Notes under the pieces: model-generated | The model's input: only the letters and a program-made list of their open reading frames with translations | The model's database searches: none | Told to the model about the DNA's origin: nothing | Translations under genes and position numbers: made by a program | Shown here: positions 7,981 to 16,120 of the stretch, piece after piece | Layout of the letters: every line of letters begins with the position of its first letter | How positions within the stretch are numbered: position 1 is the stretch's first letter | DNA from: Oscillospiraceae bacterium | Lineage (GTDB): Bacteria > Bacillota > Clostridia > Oscillospirales > Ruminococcaceae | Assembly (NCBI GenBank): GCA_016288755.1 | Contig: JAEELE010000070.1 | Coordinates: 1-40,035 of the forward strand | DNA length: 40,035 bases | Direction of reading: 5' to 3'

Positions 7981-8610
7981 TCAGAATTTCTGCACCTTGC
8001 GCACGACCTGAATCCCGCGGTCAACGAGCTGCGCAAAGGTGTCGGCGTCCTCGGGCTTTCCGGCGACGCTGCCGTAGTGCACGGGGATCACGAATTCCGG
8101 GCGGATGATGTTTGCGAGCTTTGCCGCCTGCTTTGCGTCGGCGGTGAACGTGCCGCCGATCGGCAGCATTGCAATGCGGCACTGCACGCGGCTGTTCTCG
8201 TCGGTCAGGTCGGTGTCGCCAGCGATGTAGATGCGCCCGTGCTCTGCGGTGCTGATGATATAGCCGACCCAGCCCTTGGACCGCGGGTGAAAGGGCTTGA
8301 GCCTGTTATACGCCGGGACAGTTTCCATTGCGATGCCGTTCACCTGAAACTGCTCCGCGGCGCCGACCTTCTGCACCGCCGGTGCGAGCGCATCCGCCTC
8401 CGTCACCGATTCCGGGCAGACGAGCAGGGTCTCCGGCTTCATGACCCTGCCGATGTCCTCGGGCGACAGATGGTCATAATGGCTGTGCGTGATGAGGATG
8501 AGATCGGCGTCGTGCGGTGCACTGCCGATCCGGAACGGGTCGATATAGATGACCTGACTGAGGGCGATGCGGATGCTGCTGTGTGTGTTGATCTCGATAA
8601 AATCCAGCAT
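7981..8610 (-). CDS. Metallo-beta-lactamase-fold hydrolase (UPF0173/UlaG-like)
   Basis: 209 residues with the metal-binding HxHxDH motif as HSHYDH (42-47), a second-shell GDTD (D132) and IPVHYGS (H178) near the C terminus, all in the order of the metallo-beta-lactamase superfamily. Length and the G-W-V-G-Y-I strand resemble the small UPF0173/UlaG-like group, predicted cytosolic metal-dependent hydrolases of unknown substrate. An AAAGGAG site precedes the ATG. It is separated from the upstream gene by a heptamer repeat element, so it may be transcribed alone. The substrate cannot be told from sequence. Confidence 0.88.
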   Translation of the reverse strand: MLDFIEINTHSSIRIALSQVIYIDPFRIGSAPHDADLILITHSHYDHLSPEDIGRVMKPETLLVCPESVTEADALAPAVQKVGAAEQFQVNGIAMETVPAYNRLKPFHPRSKGWVGYIISTAEHGRIYIAGDTDLTDENSRVQCRIAMLPIGGTFTADAKQAAKLANIIRPEFVIPVHYGSVAGKPEDADTFAQLVDRGIQVVRKVQKF

Positions 8611-8663
8611 GATTCCGGCTCCTTTCGGTTTGATGTACAGTTACATGCGGGGCTGAGGGGAAA

Positions 8664-8794
8664 GCAGGAGGGAGGAGGGAGAAGGGAGGAGGGAGGAAGT
8701 CGAGTTAGCAGTTAGCAGTGAGGAGTTAGGAGTGGTTCAAACCTTCACTGCTCACTCCTCACTGCTCACTCCTCACTGCTCATTTCTCACTTGT
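8664..8794. repeat. Heptamer repeat element with inverted arms
   Basis: Left arm 8664-8733 is ten consecutive 7-bp units (GCAGGAG, GGAGGAG, ..., TAGCAGT, GAGGAGT, TAGGAGT). A 12-bp centre (8734-8745) contains GGTTCAAACC. The right arm 8746-8794 is seven units of the opposite strand type (CACTGCT, CACTCCT alternating, then CATTTCT, CACTTGT). The 13-mers at 8714-8726 and 8754-8766 are exact reverse complements, so the element can fold into a hairpin. No coding capacity. Confidence 0.85.
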
Positions 8795-8802
8795 CATTCT
8801 GC

Positions 8803-9045
8803 TCAGTCTGACATCAGACGGCGCAGGGTCTCCGGGTCCGGCGTGAGCCCATAGCGTGCAAAAAAATCCAGCACATCCTGCTCGGAGCGCACAAGCTCCG
8901 CAAACCGCAGCTTATGCGACCCGCGGTCATAGAAGCCGACGGTTTTCTCTCCGGTGCAGATGCTCGATTCCACGCGGATATCCTCCGCCGAGAACGGTTC
9001 CGGGATCGGCTGGATCTCCGGCTTGCGTCTGCGAAACAGTGCCAT
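8803..9045 (-). CDS. Small unknown protein, 80 aa
   Basis: Not recognised. An 80-residue soluble, charged protein beginning MALFRRRKPEI and ending in a helical ARYGLTPDPETLRRLMSD. A strong GGGGGGAGG site stands before the ATG, and the gene lies 18 nt downstream of the flavoprotein gene in the same direction, so it is very likely translated and co-transcribed with it. No cysteine pairs, membrane segments or signal peptide that would suggest a role. Confidence 0.75.
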   Translation of the reverse strand: MALFRRRKPEIQPIPEPFSAEDIRVESSICTGEKTVGFYDRGSHKLRFAELVRSEQDVLDFFARYGLTPDPETLRRLMSD

Positions 9046-9063
9046 AACAGACCTCCCCCCGAT

Positions 9064-9693
9064 TCAATCCGGCTCACTGCGGATGAAATTTGTCGGCTGC
9101 CACGGCTCCTTCTCCGGCAGACCGTACTGTGCCTTTCCGAGCGCGATCGACTTCATCAGAAAGCTCATATTCCGCGCCAGCACGCGCATGGTCTGCAATC
9201 CCTCTGCGTCCCTTGCGGCGTCTCCCGGCTCCCTGCCGTGCACGCTGTTCCAGTATTGGCTCGAGACGACCGGCATCCCGCAGATCGTGAAATACTTGTT
9301 GAGCCCGTCGAAGGTCGCGGAGCAGCCGCCGCGCCGCGCGACCGCGACACTCGCGCCGACCTTCATGGTCTTGTCGAAATGCGTGCTGTAGAAGAGCCGG
9401 TCCAGACATGCGATCAGCGTGGCATTTGCCGAGGCGTAGTAGACCGGTGTGGCGGCGATCAGACCGTCTGCCGCTTCAAATTTCGGCGCGATCGCATTGA
9501 CCGCGTCGTCAAAGGCGCATCTGCCCAGCTCCGCGCACCGCCTGCACGCGATGCAGCCGCGGATATCCTGACTGCCGACCCGGACGACCTCCGTGCTGAC
9601 GCCCTCCGCGTCAAAGGCTCTGACCAGCTCGCTGACTGCGATCGCAGTGTTGCCGTTCGGGTGCGGGCTTCCGTTGAGAATCAGAACATTCAT
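9064..9693 (-). CDS. Iron-sulfur flavoprotein / NADPH-dependent FMN reductase family
   Basis: 209 residues with a flavodoxin-like N terminus: MNVLILNGSPHPNGNT is the FMN phosphate loop. It is followed by the cysteine set C47-x2-C50-x2-C53-x5-C59, the compact motif of iron-sulfur flavoproteins that holds a 4Fe-4S cluster, and then a TPVYYASANATL segment. It probably moves electrons between ferredoxin or NAD(P)H and an unknown acceptor in the cytosol, perhaps in oxidative-stress defence. The frame extends further upstream, but the ATG at 9691-9693 has CAGGGAGGT at good spacing and starts the family homology. It has its own promoter at 9776-9804. Confidence 0.88.
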   Translation of the reverse strand: MNVLILNGSPHPNGNTAIAVSELVRAFDAEGVSTEVVRVGSQDIRGCIACRRCAELGRCAFDDAVNAIAPKFEAADGLIAATPVYYASANATLIACLDRLFYSTHFDKTMKVGASVAVARRGGCSATFDGLNKYFTICGMPVVSSQYWNSVHGREPGDAARDAEGLQTMRVLARNMSFLMKSIALGKAQYGLPEKEPWQPTNFIRSEPD

Positions 9694-9775
9694 CTGTGTG
9701 ACCTCCCTGACAGTGATAGCATATGATATGTGCATGCCGGAGCGTATGACAGCGGAGCATTCCGCCGCCGCTTTC

Positions 9776-9804
9776 ATTATACACCCGAATGCGGCGTTCG
9801 TCAA
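9776..9804 (-). promoter_or_regulatory. Sigma-A promoter of the flavoprotein gene
   Basis: On the minus strand TTGACG (9799-9804), 17-nt spacer, TATAAT (9776-9781), about 75 nt before the start codon. It is divergent from the promoter at 9835-9863, with 30 bp between the -35 boxes. Confidence 0.75.
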
Positions 9805-9834
9805 TGCGCGTCTGCATGAAATGTGGCGGACCCG

Positions 9835-9863
9835 TTGCGTTTCCCGTCGCAATATGATATAAT
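9835..9863 (+). promoter_or_regulatory. Sigma-A promoter of the S41 peptidase gene
   Basis: TTGCGT (9835-9840), 17-nt spacer, TATAAT (9858-9863). The AAAGGAGG ribosome site (9883-9890) and ATG at 9899 follow, giving a leader of under 30 nt. Confidence 0.8.
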
Positions 9864-9898
9864 GCGAAGGAACACAACTGACAAAGGAGGCTTGCTGA

Positions 9899-11641
9899 AT
9901 GAAGGTATTCTTCGGTGTACTGGTGCATTTACTGGCAGCTGCGAACAAAACCCACTGGCTCTGGTGCGGGGCGGTTCTGCTGGTGCTGCTTTTGCTCGCC
10001 GTGCTGCATCACCGTTGGAAGGACACGCCCGGGAAGCTCCGGCTCTGGCGGCTGCTCTGCCTGCTCCCGCTGCTGATCTGCGCGCTGCACGAGTGGGTCT
10101 GTGTCGGCAGAGACCTGCTGACGCTGCCGTGGTTTATCCCGATGTATCTGATTGCCGTGCTCGCGCTCGTGCCGGTGCCCTTTGCAAAACGGAAGACCGG
10201 CTACCGCATCGCAGCCGTGCTGACCGGGAGCCTCTCTGTGCTGTGCGGGCTCGTGTTTTTCACGATCTCCCCGAACCGCTTCAACCACATGCGCGAAAGC
10301 TATACCGAATCCTTTCACAGCATGGTGCAGGACCTCGACCGCACCTATGTGCTCAAGGAGTGGAAGGAGGTCGATTTCGCAGCGCTGGAGGCAAAATATA
10401 TGCCCGCGGTGGAGCAGGCAGAGCACGCGCAGAATCCCACGGCGTTTTACGAGATCGTGCTGCTGTTCTGCTATGAGCTGCACGACGCGCATATTTCCGT
10501 CGCGGGCGGCATGGGCGCGGGCACAGTCGCATCCGATATCATCCCGAAGGCGCATGAATACGGGCTTGCGATGATCGGGCTCGACAGCGGCGAGGTCATT
10601 GCCGTCTGCACGACCGAAGCGGTTCAGCGCCTCGGCATCTCCGACGGCACGGTCATCACGGAATGGAACGGCAAGCCCGTGCAGCAGGCTGCCGAAGAGG
10701 ACGTCGCAGACCGCGGCTTTCCGGTCAAGGCGAATGCCGACCGCGTCGCGGCGATCTATCTCTCCGGCACGGGCGGCGATACCGTCGAGGTCTCCTTTCT
10801 CGATGCGGCGGGCACAGAACAGACCGTCACGCTGCGCGATCTGGGGCAGCGGCACACGCAGAACGAAGCGCTCGCCCTGTTCCGGCACAGACCTCAGACA
10901 ACGACTGACGAGGAACGGCAGGCTTACCGGGCGCAGAATTTCTCCGCGTACATGCTGGACGGCAAATGCGGGTATCTCAGACTGCAGGAGATGACCTACA
11001 GCGACAGTCTGGTGAGCCTGCAGCATGTCAGAGCCGAGCTGACCGGCGCGCAGCCGGAGGTTCAGGCGATGTTCCGCGAAAAGCTGCTTGATCTGCAGGC
11101 GCAGGGCATGGAATATCTGGTGATCGACCTGCGGAACAACACCGGCGGCTTCGACGAGATCGGCAGAGGGCTCTGCGAGCTGCTGACCGATCAGGACTGG
11201 TATGCACAGGGGCTCGGCATCCGCAAAAACGGCACCTGCCGCAGCACGGCGGATTTCATCATCCGCGGCACCGGCGAATTTGCCGGGCTGCCGGTCGTCG
11301 CGCTGACGAACTTCCGGTGCTGCAGCGCAGGCGATGCCGCCGCGCTCTATCTCTCGCGCCTGCCGAATGTCACGCTGGCAGGCATCACCGACCCCTGCGG
11401 CATCGATCAGGGCATCGGCGGCGGCAGCATGCTGTCGGGCGGGACCGTGCAGGTGAGCTATCCCTTTGAACTGGTTCTGAACGAAGTGCAGGAACCGAAC
11501 ATCGACACCCGCGCAGACCGCGTCAGCCGCAACCCCGTCGAGGTGCGCATTCCCTTCGACCGGGAAGCGGCAATGCGGATGTTCAGCGGGAAAGAGGATT
11601 ACGAGCTGCAGTGGGCGGTCCGCTTCCTCGAGGAAGAATAG
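9899..11641 (+). CDS. Membrane-anchored S41 (tail-specific protease family) peptidase
   Basis: 580 residues. Four predicted transmembrane helices (about 21-37, 50-67, 75-93, 104-123) are followed by an extracellular part with a PDZ-like region (about 225-315, LGISDGTVITEWNGKPV) and an S41 core with DLRNNTGG (410-417) and a nucleophile-type Ser in CCSAGDAAA (S476). In classical C-terminal processing peptidases a Lys lies 25 residues after the Ser. Here that position is Gly/Ile and no nearby Lys is seen, so it is closer to the S41 subgroup with another base, or it is inactive. Monocistronic: own promoter, hairpin after the stop. Substrates unknown. Confidence 0.85.
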   Translation: MKVFFGVLVHLLAAANKTHWLWCGAVLLVLLLLAVLHHRWKDTPGKLRLWRLLCLLPLLICALHEWVCVGRDLLTLPWFIPMYLIAVLALVPVPFAKRKTGYRIAAVLTGSLSVLCGLVFFTISPNRFNHMRESYTESFHSMVQDLDRTYVLKEWKEVDFAALEAKYMPAVEQAEHAQNPTAFYEIVLLFCYELHDAHISVAGGMGAGTVASDIIPKAHEYGLAMIGLDSGEVIAVCTTEAVQRLGISDGTVITEWNGKPVQQAAEEDVADRGFPVKANADRVAAIYLSGTGGDTVEVSFLDAAGTEQTVTLRDLGQRHTQNEALALFRHRPQTTTDEERQAYRAQNFSAYMLDGKCGYLRLQEMTYSDSLVSLQHVRAELTGAQPEVQAMFREKLLDLQAQGMEYLVIDLRNNTGGFDEIGRGLCELLTDQDWYAQGLGIRKNGTCRSTADFIIRGTGEFAGLPVVALTNFRCCSAGDAAALYLSRLPNVTLAGITDPCGIDQGIGGGSMLSGGTVQVSYPFELVLNEVQEPNIDTRADRVSRNPVEVRIPFDREAAMRMFSGKEDYELQWAVRFLEEE

Positions 11642-11707
11642 CGCTTCGCTGGGGGATCGCTGAATCAGGTGTCTCCGACGGATTATATTGGGGGCTTTGC
11701 CTCCGCC

Positions 11708-11734
11708 CCCGCACCGGTCGGATGCCGGTGCGGG
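11708..11734 (+). terminator. Hairpin after the S41 peptidase gene
   Basis: Perfect 10-bp stem CCCGCACCGG (11708-11717) with CCGGTGCGGG (11725-11734), 7-nt loop, 67 nt after the stop, followed by a weak T-containing tract (CATCTTGT). Confidence 0.65.
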
Positions 11735-11774
11735 CATCTTGTCGGTCATGATATGCGGGACAGGACCGCGCGCA

Positions 11775-11814
11775 TACAAAACGACCGCCCGCCGGGAAGG
11801 ATACCGGCGGGCGG
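11775..11814 (-). terminator. Rho-independent terminator of the xylanase gene
   Basis: On the minus strand a perfect 11-bp stem (11804-11814 with 11785-11795), 8-nt loop, then TCGTTTTGTA. It lies 37 nt after the xylanase stop codon. Confidence 0.85.
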
Positions 11815-11851
11815 CTGCTGTGGGGGGGACCGGAGGGAATCCGGTTTTCTG

Positions 11852-14050
11852 TCAGAGGTCTCTGAGTCCTGCGAGGAACTCGAGCAGATAGGTCAGGTCG
11901 TCCTGATTGATGTCGCCGTCCGCACAGGTATCGGCGTTTGCCTTGCCCTGCGCCGAGACTGTAACGTCTTTGTCCTCGGCATTGTACCGCGCAAGCACGA
12001 TCGCATCCGCGATGTCGACGGAGCCGCTGCAGTCCACGTCGCCGAGCAGCGTCACTTCAGGTGTGGGCTCCCCGGGCTCAATGACCTGCACGGTGTTGCG
12101 CAGTGCCGCGATGTCATAGTAGAAATCCTTGGCTCTGCAGCTGGAATCGAAGGGGAGCGGATCGCCGCCCTGCGTGCCCTTGCCGTCGTCCTCCGTATAG
12201 GAACGGCGCCAGCTTGCTGCATCGCAGTGACCCCAGAGCGTCAGGCTGGAGATGCTCTTCGAGCGCTCCATCGCGACCTTGAAAATGTCGACGAAGAGGT
12301 CCTTGCCTTCCTGCTTGGAGCAGGTGGTCACGTCGAGCTCGGTGATCTGGACATCCAGACCGAGGCTGTTGAATTTGTCGATCGCGTCTGCGTACGGCAT
12401 GAACTTCGAGTCCTTCGAGACCGTTGCGCTGCCGGAGAAGCCGAAATCGCAGTAGTGCATGTGCGACTGCATGCCGATGCCGTCGATGTAGTTGCCCTCA
12501 GCGAGGATCTTCTTCGCCATGTTGTAGAGGTCATCGCACTTCGCAACGAAATACTCGTTGTAGTCGTTCATGTAGAGTTTGCAGCCCTCCGGAGCATACT
12601 GTCTCGCATACTTGAATGCGTTGACAACGAATTCGTCGCTGTGATAGACGCTCCACCAGTTCGAGAATTCCTTGCCGTCGCCGCGGAAGCCGCCGCCGTC
12701 GTTCTGGAAGAGCTCGTTGCAGACGTCATAGGCGTAGAGCTTCAGATTCGGGTAGTTCTTCTTGATCTCATCAAAGGTGTTCTTGATCATGCTCTCGAGA
12801 CGTGCGTTCATGCGTTCCTTCGAGACAAATGCGCCGTTGTCGTTAAAGTTCTCCCTGAAGATCCAGCCGGGCGTCTGGGAATACCACACGAAGGTATGAC
12901 CGCGCACGCCGAGCCCGTTCTTCTCTGCAAACTTCAGAATGCTGTCTGCGCGCGAGAGGTTGATGCCGATGTTGTCGCCGTAGGATCTGCTCTTGTCGCA
13001 GATGTAGTCGGGCTTCATCTCGTTTTCGCAGGTGATCGAGTTGAAGTTTTCGAGGATGAATCTTGTGGCATTTCCATCGTTGACCGTGTTGCCGCTGATG
13101 CAGGTGCCGAGGCGGAAGAATTTGCCCATGTAGTCCTTGAATTTGTCGCCGTTCTCGTCATAGGTGTAGTCGTTGTTCTGGTGCGAAGCGATCGTCGTCA
13201 GATCGCCGGCAGGCGTCTGCGGGTCGGTCTGCTGCGGATTGTCCTGATTCGGGTCATCCTGATTCGGGTCATCCTGATTCGGGTCCGGGTTCGAATCGCC
13301 GACCGTCACGATGTTCTTGGTGACGTTTGCCTTGCCGCTGCTCTCCCAGCCCTCGATGTTCAGTGCGACCTCGTAGAGCTTCTGGAGCTTCAGATTGCAG
13401 GATTCCCAGGCCTTGAAATGCTCGGAAACGCTGATCTTGCCGGAATGCCGCGGCGTCGAGCGGACGCTGAAATACTGCTGGAAGGTCTTGGTGCCGAAGA
13501 TCGACGGCTCATTGGTGCGCGTCGCCGTGTAGATCTTATACTGTGCGTCGTCGATCGTGACGGTCTTGAGCGGCTGCGAGTTGCCGTTGTCCGGCGGATA
13601 CCAGTTTGCCCAGTCCTCGACGATGTAGTATTCGACGAGCTCGTTGTGCGAATCGTCGGTCGTCCAGCCGTAGACGCAGACGCGCGAATTGCCCGAATTG
13701 CTCGCCGACCATTCGCAGTCGTATTCGCAGGTGATCGTGCCGTACTGGTCGTAGGTCTTGGTGCAGTCAAAGCGTCTGCCGCGGCGTGCGAGGAAGTTGC
13801 CGCGCGAGACCTGACAGTTCCACTCCGTGCTGAAATTGCCGCCCTCGCCGAGTGTCATGGAGCCGTTGCCGCCGGTCGTGTCCTGCCAGATCTCGTAGCT
13901 GTAGCCGTTCAAGTCGGCTGCCTGCTCCTGCTGGTGTCCCGGGTTGACCTGGAGCACGTCTCCCACGCTTGCCGCAGATGCGCTCAGCGGGAATGCCGTG
14001 AGGCTCATCACGCATGCGGTCATAAGTCCGAATAGCCTTTGCTTTTTCAT
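11852..14050 (-). CDS. Secreted bifunctional xylanase: GH11 - linker - GH10 - dockerin
   Basis: 732 residues. Signal peptide 1-27 (MKKQRLF..., cleavage after ASA). GH11 jelly-roll domain about 46-250, with nucleophile E140 (ELVEYYIVEDW) and acid/base E233 (NIEGWESSG). Asp/Pro/Asn/Gln-rich linker 252-282 with DDPNQ repeats. GH10 barrel about 285-655, with acid/base E446 (YDVCNELF), nucleophile E571 (QITELDV) and the RGHTFVWYSQ substrate loop. Type I dockerin 667-730: GDVDCSGSVDIADAI, then a second calcium loop ADGDINQDDL. It should cut beta-1,4-xylan with two catalytic modes and dock onto a cohesin scaffold, like the GH11-GH10 xylanases of Ruminococcus flavefaciens. Own promoter (14133-14161) and terminator. 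Confidence 0.97.
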   Translation of the reverse strand: MKKQRLFGLMTACVMSLTAFPLSASAASVGDVLQVNPGHQQEQAADLNGYSYEIWQDTTGGNGSMTLGEGGNFSTEWNCQVSRGNFLARRGRRFDCTKTYDQYGTITCEYDCEWSASNSGNSRVCVYGWTTDDSHNELVEYYIVEDWANWYPPDNGNSQPLKTVTIDDAQYKIYTATRTNEPSIFGTKTFQQYFSVRSTPRHSGKISVSEHFKAWESCNLKLQKLYEVALNIEGWESSGKANVTKNIVTVGDSNPDPNQDDPNQDDPNQDNPQQTDPQTPAGDLTTIASHQNNDYTYDENGDKFKDYMGKFFRLGTCISGNTVNDGNATRFILENFNSITCENEMKPDYICDKSRSYGDNIGINLSRADSILKFAEKNGLGVRGHTFVWYSQTPGWIFRENFNDNGAFVSKERMNARLESMIKNTFDEIKKNYPNLKLYAYDVCNELFQNDGGGFRGDGKEFSNWWSVYHSDEFVVNAFKYARQYAPEGCKLYMNDYNEYFVAKCDDLYNMAKKILAEGNYIDGIGMQSHMHYCDFGFSGSATVSKDSKFMPYADAIDKFNSLGLDVQITELDVTTCSKQEGKDLFVDIFKVAMERSKSISSLTLWGHCDAASWRRSYTEDDGKGTQGGDPLPFDSSCRAKDFYYDIAALRNTVQVIEPGEPTPEVTLLGDVDCSGSVDIADAIVLARYNAEDKDVTVSAQGKANADTCADGDINQDDLTYLLEFLAGLRDL

Positions 14051-14132
14051 GAGTACCCCTCCGTTTTTCTATAGATAGTGCCTGTATTTCGTGCAAGATA
14101 CTATTCCCCATTTTGCACCTTTGCACATTTTT

Positions 14133-14161
14133 AATGTACCATAAGGCGGCGTGCATGTCAA
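14133..14161 (-). promoter_or_regulatory. Sigma-A promoter of the xylanase gene
   Basis: On the minus strand TTGACA (14156-14161), 17-nt spacer, TACATT (14133-14138), with a leader of about 75 nt before the ATG at 14050. Confidence 0.8.
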
Positions 14162-14176
14162 GCGAAAAACCGGCAG

Positions 14177-14208
14177 TTTCGCAAAAAGTGTCGACAATTT
14201 CGCAAAAA
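14177..14208. promoter_or_regulatory. Direct repeat with 21-bp phase upstream of xylanase promoter (putative activator site)
   Basis: TTTCGCAAAAA occurs at 14177-14187 and again at 14198-14208, exactly 21 bp (two helical turns) apart, with a GTCGAC palindrome between them (14190-14195). The pair lies directly upstream of the -35 box, where a dimeric activator would touch RNA polymerase. Confidence 0.55.
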
Positions 14209-14264
14209 ATACAGAGTTTCTGCGCAGCAAACGCCGCATCCCCCAGCGCATACCGCGGGCAGAG

Positions 14265-14297
14265 CTGAGCGCCGGAGCATGACACTCCGGCGCTCAG
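14265..14297 (-). terminator. Hairpin after the CE1 esterase gene
   Basis: Perfect 13-bp stem (14265-14277 with 14285-14297), 7-nt loop, beginning 7 nt after the stop codon. No T-run follows, so termination may be partial. Confidence 0.65.
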
Positions 14298-14303
14298 GAT
14301 CGA

Positions 14304-15857
14304 TTATGCCTTGAAGATCGCGCGCACGAAATTATAGATGTGCGCGGTGATGCAGTTGTCGCCGTGGTAGCCGCCCTGCACGACATGCCAGACATGCGGC
14401 GTACCCGCCTTGACAAAATTGTCGTGATAGCCCTGCGGCGTATTCAGACCGACCACGTCGTCGTTGGTGCCGCCGGTCAGCATGATCAGCGAGGGTGCAG
14501 CCTCCTCGCTGCCCCAGCTCCACGGACCCTCGACGCCCGGTGCCGGGCAGATCGCGCCGACGTAGGCGAAATGATCCGCGTACTTCATGCCGATGCGGAG
14601 CGACTCTCTGCCGCCCATGGAGAAGCCCGTGACCGCCGTGTTCTCCCTGCCGGTCGCAACGCTGTATTTGCTCTCGATATGCGGCATCAGGCTGTCCACA
14701 ATGTCATCGACGAAGTTGTCGTAGCCGACGCTGGATTCATAATCCTGAAAACTGGTCGCATCCTGCTTGGTCGGGTGCGTGAATACCCACGGCACGACCA
14801 CGATCATTTCCTCCGCCTCGCCCGCCGCGATCGCGTTGCAGATGATCTCCTTGGTGCGGATCGGCGGATTGTTGCCGGTCTTGATCATGCGGTCCTCGTT
14901 CTCGAAGAAGCCGTGCAGGATATACAGCACCGGATACTCCTGACTCTCGTCGTAGTCGGCGGGCAGCATGATGTTGTAGGGCTTTTGCTTGTTCGCCTTT
15001 TTGGAGAAGTAGGTCTCCTTTGTGATGGTACGGTCCGGAACGCCCGCGTGCAGGCTGTGCGAGTCATTCGGCTCCATCATGATCATCTGCTCCTCAACGA
15101 CCGGGGTATACTCCGAAATGGTGCGCAGCTCGCCCTTCGGCGGGGTCACGCGCTCCGGGAATTCCTTTGTCTGTGCGGTCAGATACTTCACGAACCATTC
15201 AATATCCGCCCTGTCGACCGTTCCGCTGAAATCGACGTCTGCCGCCTTCTGCACCTTCTTGTCGGAGAAGCCCTTGATCGCGCCCTTCTTGGCAAGCGAC
15301 AGGTCGCCGCCGGTGATGCAGCCGTCGCCGTCGAGATCGCCGAGCTTGATATAGGCGGACATGTCGCCCGATGCCTTCTGCTTGCTGAAGACGAAGCTGT
15401 CAATGTTCATCAGATAGCTGCTGCCGCCGGTGAACTTGATGTAGAGGTCGTGCTGCCCGACCGCGCCGCTGACATTGGCGGACACATCCTTGAAGGTCTG
15501 GAAGGCGCCGGTGCTCGGGACGGCAACAAAGCCGATCTGTGTGCCGGTCAGCGAGTCGATCCAGAATTCTGCCTTGCAGCCGCCGTCGGGAGAGCCGACC
15601 CTTGCGGACACGCTCTTCGCGCCGTCGCCGAAGTCGACATCGCTGAAAACGATGTAATCGCCGTTCTGGATATAGCCGACATCCTTGCCGCCGCTGTCCA
15701 GCGTTTCGATCTCAATGCCCTCCATCGCGGTGTAGTCCTCTGCCTCGATCCGTTCAAACGCATCGAACGATGCGGCTTCGGCGGAAATGCTGCCCAATGC
15801 CGCAAAGGACACGGCACCTGCCGCCAGAACGGAGATCATACGCCCCTTTTTTCTCAT
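14304..15857 (-). CDS. Secreted CBM6 - dockerin - CE1 esterase (feruloyl/acetyl-xylan esterase type)
   Basis: 517 residues. Signal peptide about 1-29. CBM6-like beta-sandwich about 31-157 (FERIEAEDYTAMEG..., NIDSFVF). Internal type I dockerin about 171-228 with loops GDLDGDGCITGGD and ADVDFSGTVDRAD. C-terminal alpha/beta hydrolase about 255-517 with oxyanion HGFFEN, nucleophile S413 (GFSMGG), probable Asp near 466 and His498 (GGYHGD), as in CE1 feruloyl or acetyl-xylan esterases. It would remove ferulate or acetyl groups from xylan beside the adjacent xylanase. The frame is open for 89 codons upstream, but the ATG at 15855-15857 begins the signal peptide and has AAGGGGA before it. Own weak promoter. 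Confidence 0.93.
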   Translation of the reverse strand: MRKKGRMISVLAAGAVSFAALGSISAEAASFDAFERIEAEDYTAMEGIEIETLDSGGKDVGYIQNGDYIVFSDVDFGDGAKSVSARVGSPDGGCKAEFWIDSLTGTQIGFVAVPSTGAFQTFKDVSANVSGAVGQHDLYIKFTGGSSYLMNIDSFVFSKQKASGDMSAYIKLGDLDGDGCITGGDLSLAKKGAIKGFSDKKVQKAADVDFSGTVDRADIEWFVKYLTAQTKEFPERVTPPKGELRTISEYTPVVEEQMIMMEPNDSHSLHAGVPDRTITKETYFSKKANKQKPYNIMLPADYDESQEYPVLYILHGFFENEDRMIKTGNNPPIRTKEIICNAIAAGEAEEMIVVVPWVFTHPTKQDATSFQDYESSVGYDNFVDDIVDSLMPHIESKYSVATGRENTAVTGFSMGGRESLRIGMKYADHFAYVGAICPAPGVEGPWSWGSEEAAPSLIMLTGGTNDDVVGLNTPQGYHDNFVKAGTPHVWHVVQGGYHGDNCITAHIYNFVRAIFKA

Positions 15858-15924
15858 GTGAATTCCCCTTTTCCGTGTGTATTTGTTAATAGTGCGGGAT
15901 GATTTGGTATATATCCCCATCATT

Positions 15925-15953
15925 ATGTTACCATTCACATTATTTTTGTACAA
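15925..15953 (-). promoter_or_regulatory. Possible promoter of the CE1 esterase gene
   Basis: On the minus strand TTGTAC (15948-15953), 17-nt spacer, TAACAT (15925-15930), about 68 nt before the start. Both boxes are imperfect. The -35 overlaps the palindrome TTGTACAA (15946-15953), the same 8-bp core as in the T7SS operator. Confidence 0.45.
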
Positions 15954-16057
15954 CTGCAAAAATGAAGAAAACATATCAAAACCGCAGATGTTTGCAGAAA
16001 AAGGGTCCCCGCCGGATGCAAGGCGGGGCAGCACTCCGGCAGCGTGCGCCCGACCGG

Positions 16058-16098
16058 CAGACAAAAACCGCCGCCTGCTCTCCCTGCAGACGGCGGTT
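16058..16098 (-). terminator. Rho-independent terminator of the small membrane protein gene
   Basis: On the minus strand AACCGCCG (16091-16098) pairs with CGGCGGTT (16066-16073), with an inner CTGC/GCAG pairing, then TTTTTGT. It starts 22 nt after the stop. A second GC stem (16007-16013 with 16022-16028) lies beyond it. Confidence 0.8.
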
Positions 16099-16120
16099 CG
16101 CTGTATGATGCATGACCGCT

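Noticed and set aside
8664-8794. CRISPR array
   Set aside because: The repeats are contiguous 7-bp units without spacers, and no cas genes are present.
11669-14035. 788-codon plus-strand frame opposite the xylanase
   Set aside because: Composition is the mirror of the xylanase codons; signal peptide, two glycosidase domains and dockerin are on the minus strand.
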